A stretch of 64,000 nucleotides of DNA from Candidatus Thorarchaeota archaeon (GCA_011364905.1 RDNZ01000002.1:101994-165993); one strand, 5' to 3'; shown: positions 44,245 through 54,108, counted from the first letter of the stretch. The notes: a model not told the origin generated them from the sequence alone. A program made the numbers and translations.

Positions 44245-45309
44245 ATGGTCCGGATTGCGCATATATCAGACTCACATCTTGGCTGTTCGATGTTCCAACT
44301 TGTAGAAAGGAAAGAAGATGCACGGAGATGCTTTGAGAAAGCAGTTGACATGGCTGTTCGGAAGTCGCCGGACTTGATTATTCATACCGGAGACTTGTTT
44401 CACGATTCCCTACCTCAGAACGACGACCTGAATTTTGTGATCAGACTGTTCAAGAAACTGAAAGGTAAAGTCGACCTATTTGTACTACAGGGCAATCATG
44501 ACCATCCATACGGATACCGGTATAGCCTTAGTCCACTGATTGGTTTAGAAACCATGGGTCTAATCATATCCACTGGAGAAAAAGCCTATCGCGGAGTCAA
44601 GGTGACATACGATGGAAGACCAGTAGAGATCCATCTTCTATCTTGGGCTTCTGAGAGATTCCTAGAGAGTGTGTTGCATAAAGTTCAGCCAAAAGAGGAC
44701 ATTGCGCTCTTCTTTGCACATGACCTTCCCAATAAAGACAACCTCCCCGTATCCTTCGATTACTTTGGTTGCGGCCATAAACACACATTCAATCTTGATG
44801 AAGAGAATAATGTAGGAAGGCCCGGATCGACATGCTATGTTAGATGGGAAACTGAACATAAAGGTTCCAAGAAACTCATTGTTGTCGATGTAGACTCCTC
44901 TGGTTGCGAATATGAAACTCAGAGTCTCAATGATGTGAGAGGTTTCAAGTTCGTTCCTCCAGTAAACATCAGCCAGATGGGTCCAGAGCAAGCAGACAGG
45001 GCAATCAAAGATAGTATAGACAAACTTGCGCCTAAGGAGAAATCAATCATAATTCTCCAAGTTAATGGGATAGTTGACCCTGAAACCGAGAGGAAAATGG
45101 ATAGGACCAAAGTTCTGCAGTACGGTGAGAAGAAGCACAATCCACTATTCTTGCATATAGCTGCGAATTGGCGTTGCAGCGTCCCTAAAGAGATTAAACT
45201 CTCACAACCCTTGGATGTTGAAGCATCAGTAGAAGAGTATATGGACTTCACAAAGGATGAGATGGGAACCCGTGTAAAAGCAATGATGCACAAGATGTTG
45301 GGAGGGTGA
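44245..45309 (+). CDS. mre11: Mre11-family nuclease
   Basis: 354 residues. Phosphodiesterase motifs are DSHLG, GDLFHD, GNHDHPYG, FFAHD and GCGHKH, which bind two Mn ions; the protein opens and trims DNA ends. ATG 44245 gives MVRIAHISDSHLG, the usual Mre11 start, behind GGGTGGCGAG. The frame extends 63 bases upstream without support. The stop overlaps or abuts the Rad50-like gene, so they form one operon and complex. Confidence 0.93.
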   Translation: MVRIAHISDSHLGCSMFQLVERKEDARRCFEKAVDMAVRKSPDLIIHTGDLFHDSLPQNDDLNFVIRLFKKLKGKVDLFVLQGNHDHPYGYRYSLSPLIGLETMGLIISTGEKAYRGVKVTYDGRPVEIHLLSWASERFLESVLHKVQPKEDIALFFAHDLPNKDNLPVSFDYFGCGHKHTFNLDEENNVGRPGSTCYVRWETEHKGSKKLIVVDVDSSGCEYETQSLNDVRGFKFVPPVNISQMGPEQADRAIKDSIDKLAPKEKSIIILQVNGIVDPETERKMDRTKVLQYGEKKHNPLFLHIAANWRCSVPKEIKLSQPLDVEASVEEYMDFTKDEMGTRVKAMMHKMLGG

Positions 45310-45314
45310 AAGTA

Positions 45315-46601
45315 GTGATTCGAAAACTCAGAATGACTGATTTCAAGGTATTCCAAGATCAAGAATTCGATTTCAGCCCGGGTACAACCGCGATAGTAGG
45401 ACCAAACGGATCAGGTAAGACTACAATCCTTGAAGCTATCGAATTCGCTCTCTTCAGAAGCGTTACGAGAAAGGAAAAGTCTGTGAAACGTCTAGAGGAG
45501 CTTATCCGCCACTCAAGAAAGAAAGCCAAGATTCAGCTAGAGTTCATTGCTCCCCTTAATAGAAGAGAATACCGTGTTATTCGTACAATTCATCCTGGTG
45601 AAACGAACGCAGACTTGTTCTTAGCCAATAAGCATGAACCTGAAGTTAGCGGGCCCACGCGTGTGGACCAGGAGATTGTGAAACTACTCGGAATGACAAA
45701 GCATGCATTCTCAGCTCTCACGTATGTGAGACAAGGCGAGATTTTCAAGCTTTCGCGAGATACACCAGCAAAACGAAGATCCGGCTTATACAGCATGATG
45801 GGATTGGAGATTTACGACAAGAAAAAGAAAACCGTCGATAAAGAACTAAAGAGCATGAAAGGCGAAATGGAGTCCATTGATTTGACTAGGACTCGATTGG
45901 AGAGCATTCGTGAGCATCTTCCAAATCGTGAGGAACTTGATTCTGCAATCAGTGCGATAGATAAAGTAGAGAGAGAAGTAGGAAAAAGAGAGGAGTTCGA
46001 GCAGTTTAGAGGTGTAGTCGAAAAAGTAAGTAATTCCCTAAGCACAGTCAACGATGAGCTTTCCTCACCCAGACTATCACGCAGGCCAGTCGAGATTAAA
46101 GAGGAAACTGAAGTGGCTGAGCATTTGAAAGCCCTCTTGGACACTATTCCACATGTTGCGGAGAACCAATTGAGGCCATACATACGAACTGAAGCTCGTT
46201 CAATCTTCACAGAGATCTTTGGTGATCGATATAGCGACCTATTCATTGATGATGACTTCGAGGTTTGCCTTTTTGACCTTCAGGGGAACAAGGTTTCTTT
46301 GAAGGCAGCATCTGGAGGCGAAGATGTGTGCGTCAACTTCGCACTTCGTGTGGCTGTCAACACCGCACTGCAAAAGTATTCCACTGCGTCAAACCCGCCT
46401 GGGCTAATAATACTGGACGAACCAGGCTCCGGACTTGATCAGCAAAGACGTAGATGGTTACCAGAGGCTATCGCAGGACTAGAAGTTGTTGAGCAGGTAA
46501 TAGTGGTGACTCATATGGACGAGCTGAAAGAGTCTACAAAACAGGTCATTTCTCTGACACCACAGGGAAAGGGAAGACAACCGCTTGTTGAGGTTGATTA
46601 A
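45315..46601 (+). CDS. rad50: Compact Rad50-like ATPase without zinc hook
   Basis: 428 residues, about half of a usual Rad50. Head-domain motifs are complete: Walker A GPNGSGKT, Q-loop YVRQGEI, signature ASGGEDV, Walker B LIILDEPGSGLD and His-switch VVTHMDE. The middle (about residues 165-260) has only a short coiled coil, with no CxxC hook and none of the several hundred residues of arm. GTG 45315 has GGGAGG at correct spacing; GTG 45306 is too close. The frame is unbroken, so this is not a frameshifted fragment. Its stop overlaps the convergent oxidoreductase gene. Confidence 0.88.
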   Translation: MIRKLRMTDFKVFQDQEFDFSPGTTAIVGPNGSGKTTILEAIEFALFRSVTRKEKSVKRLEELIRHSRKKAKIQLEFIAPLNRREYRVIRTIHPGETNADLFLANKHEPEVSGPTRVDQEIVKLLGMTKHAFSALTYVRQGEIFKLSRDTPAKRRSGLYSMMGLEIYDKKKKTVDKELKSMKGEMESIDLTRTRLESIREHLPNREELDSAISAIDKVEREVGKREEFEQFRGVVEKVSNSLSTVNDELSSPRLSRRPVEIKEETEVAEHLKALLDTIPHVAENQLRPYIRTEARSIFTEIFGDRYSDLFIDDDFEVCLFDLQGNKVSLKAASGGEDVCVNFALRVAVNTALQKYSTASNPPGLIILDEPGSGLDQQRRRWLPEAIAGLEVVEQVIVVTHMDELKESTKQVISLTPQGKGRQPLVEVD

Positions 46602-47785
46602 GCATCATCAAAGATTGATTGGCGATCTTCGACCTTTTCACCTTTGGAAATCAGACTTCGAAGCTTTAGAGCTATCTTACGATTTCCCAGCGCAATCCCG
46701 CCGACAACGACATCATCCTTAAAGACTGCTTTGAAGTATTTTCCGTTCTTGATATCAACTGATATTTTGGTCTCGTATTCAGGAGAGTCGGGATGAACAT
46801 TCCCCATACTTGTGAGGTCGATTCCAACGACCTGCAGTTGATTTGATGGAGTGATTCCATCGAATTTGTCGCTACCAAATTCCATCATATTCCGAGCAGC
46901 TATTCGTGCAGTGGCAGTCGCCCAGGGTATAATCCCATACCATTCGTTATTCCACTCCGCACAGTCCCCAGCTGCAAATACACCCTTTGCAGAGGTTTGC
47001 ATATGCTCATCGACACTGATGCCATGATGATAATCAATCCCCGAATTCTTAGCAATGATAGTATTGGAGCGAACCCCGGTTGCAATGACAACCAAGTCTC
47101 CCTCAATCTTATCACCCTGTTTGGAGATGATTCCAGTAGCATCCCTATCACCAGTAATGGCTTTACACTCAAACCCAAAGAGAACCTGAATTCCACGCTC
47201 CTCAATCTGCTTTGTCAGAACCTTACTACCTTCAGCGTCAAGTTGGATTGGGAGAAGATGCTTAGCGAAATCGACCACAATAGGATCGCCTCCAATCTCC
47301 TTCATTGCAGCAGCCAGTTCAATTCCAAGAATCCCCCCACCTATGACAATCTCTCTACCGGCCCCTTTCACAGCCTCCCGAATATCTAGAGCGTCATCAA
47401 GTGTCCGGATAACATGAACATTGTTCTTGTCGAGACCTTCAAAGGGAGGAATGAAAGGTCTGGAGCCAACAGCAATGAGTATTGAATCGTACTTACCATA
47501 GTCGTCACCTGTCGAGATGATTCTCAGTTTCTGGGTATCAATCTGAAAAACGGGCGTAGAGAGGTAAAGATTGACATCATTCTTCTCATACCAATCAAGA
47601 TCGTATCTGATTGTTTCTTTGATTGTACGACGATTTGCGACAAGGTCAATCAGATATGGTCGGGGGTAATACGGATGTCGCTCATCAGTAAAGAGATCAA
47701 TCTCAATCGACTTATCCTTGCTTCGAATCTCTCGAATGGCTGTTGTTGCTGCAACACCATTGCCGATTATAGCGAGCCTAGTCAT
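46598..47785 (-). CDS. FAD/NAD(P)-dependent oxidoreductase
   Basis: 395 residues. N-terminal FAD motif GNGVAATTAIREI, NAD(P) motif GGGILGIELAAAM (about 149-161) and second FAD motif FAAGDCAEW. It belongs to the rubredoxin/nitrite reductase-type pyridine nucleotide-disulfide oxidoreductases that pass electrons from NAD(P)H to small redox proteins. Partner unknown. The ATG is followed upstream by a divergent promoter shared with the HAD gene. The 3' end overlaps the rad50 stop. Confidence 0.9.
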   Translation of the reverse strand: MTRLAIIGNGVAATTAIREIRSKDKSIEIDLFTDERHPYYPRPYLIDLVANRRTIKETIRYDLDWYEKNDVNLYLSTPVFQIDTQKLRIISTGDDYGKYDSILIAVGSRPFIPPFEGLDKNNVHVIRTLDDALDIREAVKGAGREIVIGGGILGIELAAAMKEIGGDPIVVDFAKHLLPIQLDAEGSKVLTKQIEERGIQVLFGFECKAITGDRDATGIISKQGDKIEGDLVVIATGVRSNTIIAKNSGIDYHHGISVDEHMQTSAKGVFAAGDCAEWNNEWYGIIPWATATARIAARNMMEFGSDKFDGITPSNQLQVVGIDLTSMGNVHPDSPEYETKISVDIKNGKYFKAVFKDDVVVGGIALGNRKIALKLRSLISKGEKVEDRQSIFDDA

Positions 47786-47875
47786 GTCTTGTTTCTCCTC
47801 TGAGTCAGGAGAGGTTCACCCCCTTATTGAGTATGTCGCAATGTCTGTAAGTTTCAAGTGAGAACTCATACGTCA

Positions 47876-47923
47876 CACTTTTTTAATAGCAGGTCATTCG
47901 CTCCCGTTGTGAGCGAGCGAATG
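47876..47923 (+). promoter_or_regulatory. TATA-like box and inverted repeat over the HAD gene start
   Basis: CACTTTTTTAATAG (47876-47889) is a TATA-like box. CATTCGCTC (47895-47903) and GAGCGAATG (47915-47923) form a perfect 9-bp inverted repeat whose right arm includes the start codon at 47921. The repeat spans the predicted start point of transcription. Confidence 0.5.
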
Positions 47924-48664
47924 TCGCAATTCAATCTTGTAAAGGCAATCCTATTTGATATGCACCAGACGATAACGGATATGACAGAAGGATTCCTGAG
48001 CTTGACCAGAAAGGTGGCTATAGAAGCAGGATTTGATCTTCTACGGCATTCCGACGATGACTTAATCCAGGCTTTTGCAGAATTTCAAGAATGGTTTGAT
48101 CAGTATCAGATAGGCCAGGATGTCAACATTCACTTTGGCAATGAAGTAGAACATTGGACTGAGCCCAATAGAGTCATTTTCCGAGCCCTTGGATTTGAGG
48201 ATATCCCCGTAGACACACTCATTTCTATTGAGAAAAGCTGGAGAGAGAATCTGAAGACTCAGGAAATTCTAAATGAAACTGCCAAATCAACAATGTTCGA
48301 GTTGTATAATAGAGGGTATCACATAGGCATCTGTACTCGGCGGTCATATGATCCGACTGAACGTCTAAGGAGATGGGGGCTTTTCAAAATCCTATCCTCT
48401 ATACAGTGGACCTCTGTACCAGGATATGCAAAGCCTCATCCTTTTACTCTAATCCTTGCCGCTAGTGAGATTGGAGTGAATCCTCTGAAATGTGCGTATG
48501 TTGGTGATTCCTTCGAAGTAGATATTCTGGCTGCTCAACGAGCAAGTATGATACCGATACTCACAACATGGGCAAGAACTGATCAAGCGGAGAAAGCATC
48601 TGAGGATATCCACATTATTAATGAAATTTCAGAACTGCTGGATTTGTTTCCTGATAGGAATTAG
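47921..48664 (+). CDS. HAD-superfamily hydrolase
   Basis: 247 residues from ATG 47921; the frame extends upstream to 47858 but the promoter lies there. Motif I is LFDMHQTIT, motif II ICTRRS, motif III Lys in KPHPFTL, and motif IV GDSFEVD. The nucleophile Asp is present, but the general-acid Asp two residues later is His (DMH). It is a likely phosphatase with altered chemistry, substrate unknown. Confidence 0.8.
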   Translation: MSQFNLVKAILFDMHQTITDMTEGFLSLTRKVAIEAGFDLLRHSDDDLIQAFAEFQEWFDQYQIGQDVNIHFGNEVEHWTEPNRVIFRALGFEDIPVDTLISIEKSWRENLKTQEILNETAKSTMFELYNRGYHIGICTRRSYDPTERLRRWGLFKILSSIQWTSVPGYAKPHPFTLILAASEIGVNPLKCAYVGDSFEVDILAAQRASMIPILTTWARTDQAEKASEDIHIINEISELLDLFPDRN

Positions 48665-48666
48665 TC

Positions 48667-49998
48667 CTAATTCTTCTCCGTGTTTGACTCGTCTGTTTCT
48701 GAAGGCAACTGACTTTTTGAACTGGTCTTGTCTTTTCGCCGAGTGACTCTCTGTATCATTCTATCTAGCCATATAAGCACGTTCTGCTTGAAGGATGATC
48801 CAAGACGAGCCGGAAGTATCATAGTACTAAGCAAAACTCGGATAGCCTTGTCTTTCATTGTTGCTTTTTCAGGATAACCAATGTATGCAAGAGGATGCTC
48901 ACGTATTATATCCTCCAAGGCGACTACAAGAGCCTCTTTTGCTAACTGAGAAAGATCTAGCCCCTTGAAGACATCGCTACTGCTAAAGTCCTTCTTTTCA
49001 ATGACACTCTTCCATTTGAGATACTTTGCTTTCTCAGTGATGTCAGTCAATGCATAGGCGAGTTCACTAATATATGGAACAAGAATCTTCTGAACCTCAG
49101 TCGGTGTAGGCTCGTGCGCTAATTCGTTATGCACCATTTCAATTGCACGAAACTGTTCAAGCGGAGGTGAGAACCAGAGTTCATGAAGCAAACCCTCTAT
49201 CAAACGAAGAGTCTTCCTATCTCTCTCCTCAATATGGTCTGGGATTCTATCAAACACCTTTTCCATTGCTTTGTTAACAGATGTGCCACTCAAATCCCTC
49301 CAAATCCGATCCAACTTAACGACTGCTTTTGCATATCTATGGAACTTGAAATCTAGGGATTTCTCAATGTCTATTGACGTCAGGACATCGATAGACCGTA
49401 CATTAAATGTAGTTGCGCCTCCAGCGATATCCCACAAGCGCTTAGTCAAAGAGGCAATAATGCCTAATGATTTTGGACATTCGATTCGAAGCGCATGGTC
49501 TCCGGGTGAAGCCACAAGGAAACAGGTCTTTAGTGCTTCATCCAGCGATGAAAAGGACGAGAGGTCTGTTGGAAAAAGGTCCATTGCACCATGTCCAGCA
49601 GTGGACCATGCAGAAAGATGGCCGGTTTTCGTGTCATGCTCAACGATAACTCGTTCCTTATCACCAAGATGGTCGAACTGCTGCGTAAAGCCTTTTGAGT
49701 AAGCCATCACGGCATATAACACATAGCGTTCCTTTGTTGGTTCAAGACCAGGCATTTTCAAAACAAGGCCCACGGCATCAAGTGGTTTCCCTTCGGAAAG
49801 CCATGCACCAGTTGCCTGATCAAACTCCCAGTGGTCACCCAACTGATAGAAAACTTCACGCAGACTCCTAAGGTCCATCGCTTCTTGAGCTTTCTTGAGA
49901 GTCTCTTGCTCCCACTGCTCATAGGCACGCAACATCTTGGCCATACTCTTTCTCTCGAGTTCAAGCCATTGCGTTTCTATCTTGAGCTTGACCTTCAA
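48667..49998 (-). CDS. Large hypothetical protein
   Basis: 443 residues, no clear membrane segment. The N-terminal 45 residues are a coiled coil (LELERKSMAKMLRAYEQWEQETLKKAQEA). The remainder is mixed, ending in a basic, Ser/Lys-rich tail. No family recognised. Convergent with the HAD gene, 2 bases apart. Confidence 0.65.
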   Translation of the reverse strand: MKVKLKIETQWLELERKSMAKMLRAYEQWEQETLKKAQEAMDLRSLREVFYQLGDHWEFDQATGAWLSEGKPLDAVGLVLKMPGLEPTKERYVLYAVMAYSKGFTQQFDHLGDKERVIVEHDTKTGHLSAWSTAGHGAMDLFPTDLSSFSSLDEALKTCFLVASPGDHALRIECPKSLGIIASLTKRLWDIAGGATTFNVRSIDVLTSIDIEKSLDFKFHRYAKAVVKLDRIWRDLSGTSVNKAMEKVFDRIPDHIEERDRKTLRLIEGLLHELWFSPPLEQFRAIEMVHNELAHEPTPTEVQKILVPYISELAYALTDITEKAKYLKWKSVIEKKDFSSSDVFKGLDLSQLAKEALVVALEDIIREHPLAYIGYPEKATMKDKAIRVLLSTMILPARLGSSFKQNVLIWLDRMIQRVTRRKDKTSSKSQLPSETDESNTEKN

Positions 49999-50108
49999 CT
50001 GGGATTCCTCGCAGGAAATATTCTTAGTGCTTTCTTAGCAATTGTGGTTCAAAACTGGATTACTAGTGAGACCACTTATGGATATCGAATAAGTGAAGAT
50101 AAAGGGCG

Positions 50109-51131
50109 CTACATAAACTGAGCTGCCACCTCCGAAACAACGGCAGCAGTAGTCTTCGAGGAATCAGTGATTTGTGAAGGCTCAGTTACGTAGGATGAAC
50201 GATTACACACCGAAAAAGATGACAACTGATTGTATACTCCTAAAACTGATTGAGCTGGGGTATCTATCATTTCTAGGTTCCAACCATTAATGGAGAGAAT
50301 ATTGGAGTTGAGCAAACGCTCTCGTAGTGATGACAGGACTTCAGTTCTTGCTGACACAGAGATCCTTTCTGATTCATTCGATGGAAATCCAAGATGATAA
50401 ATTAGAGTCGTTTCCGCGTCAACATTAACCGCAACGCCAAAATCAACCAGGATAAGTTTTCCGCGTCGCTTAAGCAGTTCTGCAAAGAATTTGGGTTCAA
50501 CCGAACCAAGGACAGTATCAATCCCTTTTAATCGAGTATCAACATAGTATTCGAGATGAGACAGATCATCCTCGAAACCGAAATTGCGCTTGGTTCTATA
50601 GCCACTTAGATAACTCATGAGAGCCGCTATGAGGAAAACGAGTGCTCCAACAATGCAAAGAGGATAAGAACTAAGTTTCAGGAAGTACATTGTTGAGGAG
50701 AGAGCGGCCCATACGAAAATCCCAAACCAAGCAAGATCACTCAAGTCATCGAGCGTCCCTTTGTCATATTTGCTAATCTGAAGGTCCATTTTTTCGAAAA
50801 CAAGAGAGATATCGCCGAGATTGAGCTCCGCTTTGTGGAGAGAATGGTCGTGATTGAGTTGTGCCGGATCAATAAAGCGGAGACTCTCACGAGTAGACAC
50901 TCCTAAATCATAGTAAGCGCGGGTGGCTGGAATACCGAAGGCAATTTGAGATCCGAACAACAGAAGACCAGACAAGACTCCCGGAGTTGTAGAGCAAACC
51001 AACATCAGAAATAGACTATACACGAATCCGATAAGCAGACTGAAAGAAAGAATCAAGAGATGATTTCTTCTGACACTATAGATATCAATTAGGACCAGTT
51101 GCTTTGAAGAAATCTCTGCCAACAAACTCAA
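50109..51131 (-). CDS. Four-helix membrane protein
   Basis: 340 residues. Two pairs of membrane helices (about 25-70 and 133-177) flank a soluble loop. The last 160 residues form a soluble domain (LILVDFGVAVNVDAETTLIYHLGFP). No family recognised. The GTG/ATG start region lacks a strong ribosome site. Confidence 0.65.
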   Translation of the reverse strand: MSLLAEISSKQLVLIDIYSVRRNHLLILSFSLLIGFVYSLFLMLVCSTTPGVLSGLLLFGSQIAFGIPATRAYYDLGVSTRESLRFIDPAQLNHDHSLHKAELNLGDISLVFEKMDLQISKYDKGTLDDLSDLAWFGIFVWAALSSTMYFLKLSSYPLCIVGALVFLIAALMSYLSGYRTKRNFGFEDDLSHLEYYVDTRLKGIDTVLGSVEPKFFAELLKRRGKLILVDFGVAVNVDAETTLIYHLGFPSNESERISVSARTEVLSSLRERLLNSNILSINGWNLEMIDTPAQSVLGVYNQLSSFSVCNRSSYVTEPSQITDSSKTTAAVVSEVAAQFM

Positions 51132-51215
51132 TTTCTCTGCTCCTCGCTATTCAGAGTGATGGAGCGGTTTAAAGCCTTGATGTTTAAAGCGGCACCCTAT
51201 GGTTCCTGTTTGGAT

Positions 51216-51614
51216 TCAATCAATGAAGAAGATGTCGCCTTGGTTTTCAGCCGCTTTGATACGAATGTGCATATCGTCTTCTAAGACATAAGTTGCATCA
51301 ACTACTTTCACCAGTGCTATTGCACTGTGTTGAGTTGCATGAGCCGCAAACTGACTTATTGATTCGCCAAATTCCGCGACAACAGCTTTTGCGTTTTCGA
51401 ACAATTCGTCTAATGCTGCAGGGTGGTCGTAGAAGTATGACTCCAAATCATGATGAAGAACAGGGATCAGGTCCGAAGTCCATTTTCTTTGAAGATCATC
51501 CGGTTTACAGATTATTACAACCCTGCCAGAGAACTCTCCAGCTTCACTTACGGATTCGCCTCTGAGAATTGGAAAAACTGGTGCATCTTTCTCTGCATTC
51601 ACAGTATAGCACAC
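51216..51614 (-). CDS. Stand-alone PEP-utiliser swivelling domain, His lost
   Basis: 132 residues. The sequence follows the phosphohistidine (mobile) domain of PEP synthase and pyruvate phosphate dikinase: GEFSGRVVII, then a central helix and VVAEFGESISQFAAHATQHSA. The family motif GGxxSHAAI becomes GESISQFAA, so the phosphorylated His aligns with Gln. No ATP-grasp or PEP domain adjoins it. Phosphotransfer is unlikely; it could be a binding or regulatory domain. Assignment is moderate. Confidence 0.5.
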   Translation of the reverse strand: MCYTVNAEKDAPVFPILRGESVSEAGEFSGRVVIICKPDDLQRKWTSDLIPVLHHDLESYFYDHPAALDELFENAKAVVAEFGESISQFAAHATQHSAIALVKVVDATYVLEDDMHIRIKAAENQGDIFFID

Positions 51615-51747
51615 TCTTCTAGTTGAAGACCATCGTCAAACGGTTTGGAGAAGGCGAACTTTAACATTTCGGAGAGTAGTAATTTTGGAGATTTCAGCTA
51701 CCTTCATCCTAATAACCAGTAGGAATCATGTTGAGTACGGTGCTTCT

Positions 51748-52275
51748 ATGGCCGTATACGAATTCGAAAATAGGAAACCGATAATCGGTAAAACATCATA
51801 TGTGAATCATTCTGCTTCAATAATCGGAAAGGTCACCATTGGTGAAGAGTGCTATATTGCTCCGGGAGCTTCAGTGAAAGGAGACTATGGCGAGATTCGG
51901 ATTGGAAATGGAACAAGTATACAGGATAATGTGATTGTTCATGCTCGCCCGGGTGAATTGACCGTGATTGGTGACAATGTGACATTGGGACATGGATGCA
52001 TTGTTCATAATGCTACAGTGAAGGATGAAGCTGTTATTGGAATGGGTGCCATTGTTTCCGATTATGCAGTGGTGGGCAAATGGGCAGTAGTTGGAGAAGG
52101 CGCAGTGATTAAAGCGCGGTTCGAAGTTCCTGATGAAAAGATAGCAGTTGGTGTGCCAGCCAAAATAATCGGCGACATCCAGGATCATCATCGTGAAGAG
52201 CTTTCTCGATTCAAGTCAATCTATCGCGATCTTGCGGGTAGATATCCTGTAGGACTGAAGAAGCTCAAGGACTAA
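51748..52275 (+). CDS. Gamma-class carbonic anhydrase-like protein
   Basis: 175 residues from ATG 51748; the frame runs upstream to 51685. Left-handed beta-helix hexapeptide repeats (IGKVTIGEECYIAPG and others) with the three zinc His in VHARP, GHGCIVH. The family also contains catalytically inactive members. The Arg of the usual RGD motif is Lys (KGD). Likely a trimeric cytosolic enzyme for CO2 hydration. Confidence 0.85.
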   Translation: MAVYEFENRKPIIGKTSYVNHSASIIGKVTIGEECYIAPGASVKGDYGEIRIGNGTSIQDNVIVHARPGELTVIGDNVTLGHGCIVHNATVKDEAVIGMGAIVSDYAVVGKWAVVGEGAVIKARFEVPDEKIAVGVPAKIIGDIQDHHREELSRFKSIYRDLAGRYPVGLKKLKD

Positions 52276-52320
52276 GTCCAGAAAGAAGAGAAAGGAGAGG
52301 GCGAAACACCCTCTCACCAA

Positions 52321-53085
52321 TTAAACAAGTGATACCATCCGGTCTCTGTTAAATTTACTGAAAGCTAAAGCCCATGTGACTATGAATAAGACTGACGCAA
52401 TTAAAATAGTGATGATATCGGAGAACCAAATTGCGGCAGGATCAATTGCGCCTCCAGAATCCAAAGACACTAAAGGAAGGAGCATTGGGATCATAAAGAT
52501 CATCACTGATGCCCCAGAAACCTGATATGCTTCGTAAACCCGTGAAACCCTTCCACTGATTAGAATCATAACCGAATTCATTGCAAGAATCACTAGTGGC
52601 CCTGCTGTGAGAAGAAGAACCAGCCCAGTGATATCGGGAAACAACATCGGTGGATAGCCTGCAATCAAAAACATGGCTATAGTCGCAATCTCTGTAATCA
52701 CAATGGAACCCAAAAGCAAGACAATACTGGGTATGAATGAACTTAGAACCTTGCCAGTGAGTAACTCACGGTCGGTCAATGGCGTACATAAAAGTGGTTC
52801 AAGTGTATTTTGTTCTCGCTCTCCAACCAGTGCATTAGCCGCGATTAGTGATGCAGGGATAATAGCAACCAATCCCAACATCGGAGACATTAATGGACTT
52901 ACCATTTGCATAATGACTAATAGATCTGTAGCGTTAGCAGCTGTAAATACCAACAGTCCAACAGTCCCAATAGCCATTATGGGTCCAATCGCCGCAGTAA
53001 AGATGAGTCCATACTTCACATAGCTCACTTTCATAGCCATGCTAAGATCTGTTCTGGCGACAATCATGGATTTATTCAGAGCCAT
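52321..53085 (-). CDS. ABC-2-type transporter permease
   Basis: 254 residues with six hydrophobic segments and the family block ANALVGEREQNTLEPLLCTPLTDRELLTGK. Its ATG overlaps the stop of the ATPase gene by one base (TAATG). With that ATPase it forms an exporter; substrate unknown. Confidence 0.88.
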   Translation of the reverse strand: MALNKSMIVARTDLSMAMKVSYVKYGLIFTAAIGPIMAIGTVGLLVFTAANATDLLVIMQMVSPLMSPMLGLVAIIPASLIAANALVGEREQNTLEPLLCTPLTDRELLTGKVLSSFIPSIVLLLGSIVITEIATIAMFLIAGYPPMLFPDITGLVLLLTAGPLVILAMNSVMILISGRVSRVYEAYQVSGASVMIFMIPMLLPLVSLDSGGAIDPAAIWFSDIITILIASVLFIVTWALAFSKFNRDRMVSLV

Positions 53086-54026
53086 TATACATCCCCCTCT
53101 TTTACAACGTCCAGATAGAGGTCTTCAAGTGTAGCTTCTTCTTCAGCAAACTCCACGATTTTAATACCAGCGAACAAGAGAGATTGCATCAAGGCAGAGT
53201 TATTGGTAGTAGGATCTTCAATAGTGACGATTATTGAGTCCACTTCTTCTTTAACCTCCTGTACAAAGTCCATCGATTTTGCTATGGAGCTTGCCTTCTC
53301 TATATCGCCCACGATTCGGATTCTGAACTCTTGTTTTGCCAAAAGCTTTTCGCGCAGTTCCTGAGTGTTGCCTTCTAAAAGAATCTTGCCTTCGTCAATA
53401 ATCGCAATCCGATTACAGACTCTCTGAACTTCAGGAAGGTTGTGTGAGTTGATGAAAAATGTCTGACCGTATTGTCTTGAAAGATTAAGTATCAAGTCTC
53501 TCACACGCTTTGCAGCAATTGGATCAAGAGCTGAGGTAGGTTCATCGAGTAGAAGGACCCGGGGTCTATGAAGCATTGCTCTACACAAGGCAAGTCTTTG
53601 CCGATTACCTGTACTCAACTCGCCAGCTTTGTCATCCTTTCTATCCCATAATCCCATGAAGGTAAGTAGCTCCTCAATCCTCTCAGGTAACTCTTCTTCA
53701 GGAACACTATAGAGCTTTCCAAAATACACCAGGTTTTCATATGCTGTAAGTGAAGGATAGACGGTGTGATTACCCTCCTCAGGTAGAACCCCAGTTATCT
53801 CACGAACTCTCACTGGATCCTCAATGATGTCAAATTCACACACAACAGCTGTCCCATCTGTGGGACGTAATAATGTACTAAGTAGTCGAGTGGTCGTTGA
53901 TTTGCCAGCGCCATTCGGCCCCAGAAGACCAAAGATGGTTCCCCCAGGTATATTGAGCTCCATATGATCTACAGCAACCAAATCTCCAAAATTCTTTGTG
54001 AGTCCAGAGATAACTACTTCATCCAA
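53085..54026 (-). CDS. ABC transporter ATP-binding subunit
   Basis: 313 residues. Walker A GPNGAGKS, signature LSTGNRQR, Walker B VLLLDEPTSALDP and H-loop NSHN. Drug/Na-export type with a C-terminal extension of about 80 residues. TTG start at 54026 behind GAGGTGC. Forms an exporter with the following permease. Confidence 0.93.
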   Translation of the reverse strand: MDEVVISGLTKNFGDLVAVDHMELNIPGGTIFGLLGPNGAGKSTTTRLLSTLLRPTDGTAVVCEFDIIEDPVRVREITGVLPEEGNHTVYPSLTAYENLVYFGKLYSVPEEELPERIEELLTFMGLWDRKDDKAGELSTGNRQRLALCRAMLHRPRVLLLDEPTSALDPIAAKRVRDLILNLSRQYGQTFFINSHNLPEVQRVCNRIAIIDEGKILLEGNTQELREKLLAKQEFRIRIVGDIEKASSIAKSMDFVQEVKEEVDSIIVTIEDPTTNNSALMQSLLFAGIKIVEFAEEEATLEDLYLDVVKEGDV

Positions 54027-54108
54027 TTGGGCAGCACCTCGGGTTTTGGAGATACTCGCTAGGATAAAAAGGTGATTGAAAAGGAACGATTGTTTTCAAT
54101 GAATTGCG

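Noticed and set aside
45306-46601. Truncated or frameshifted Rad50 pseudogene
   Set aside because: Both ATPase halves are in one unbroken frame with intact motifs, so the short form looks functional.
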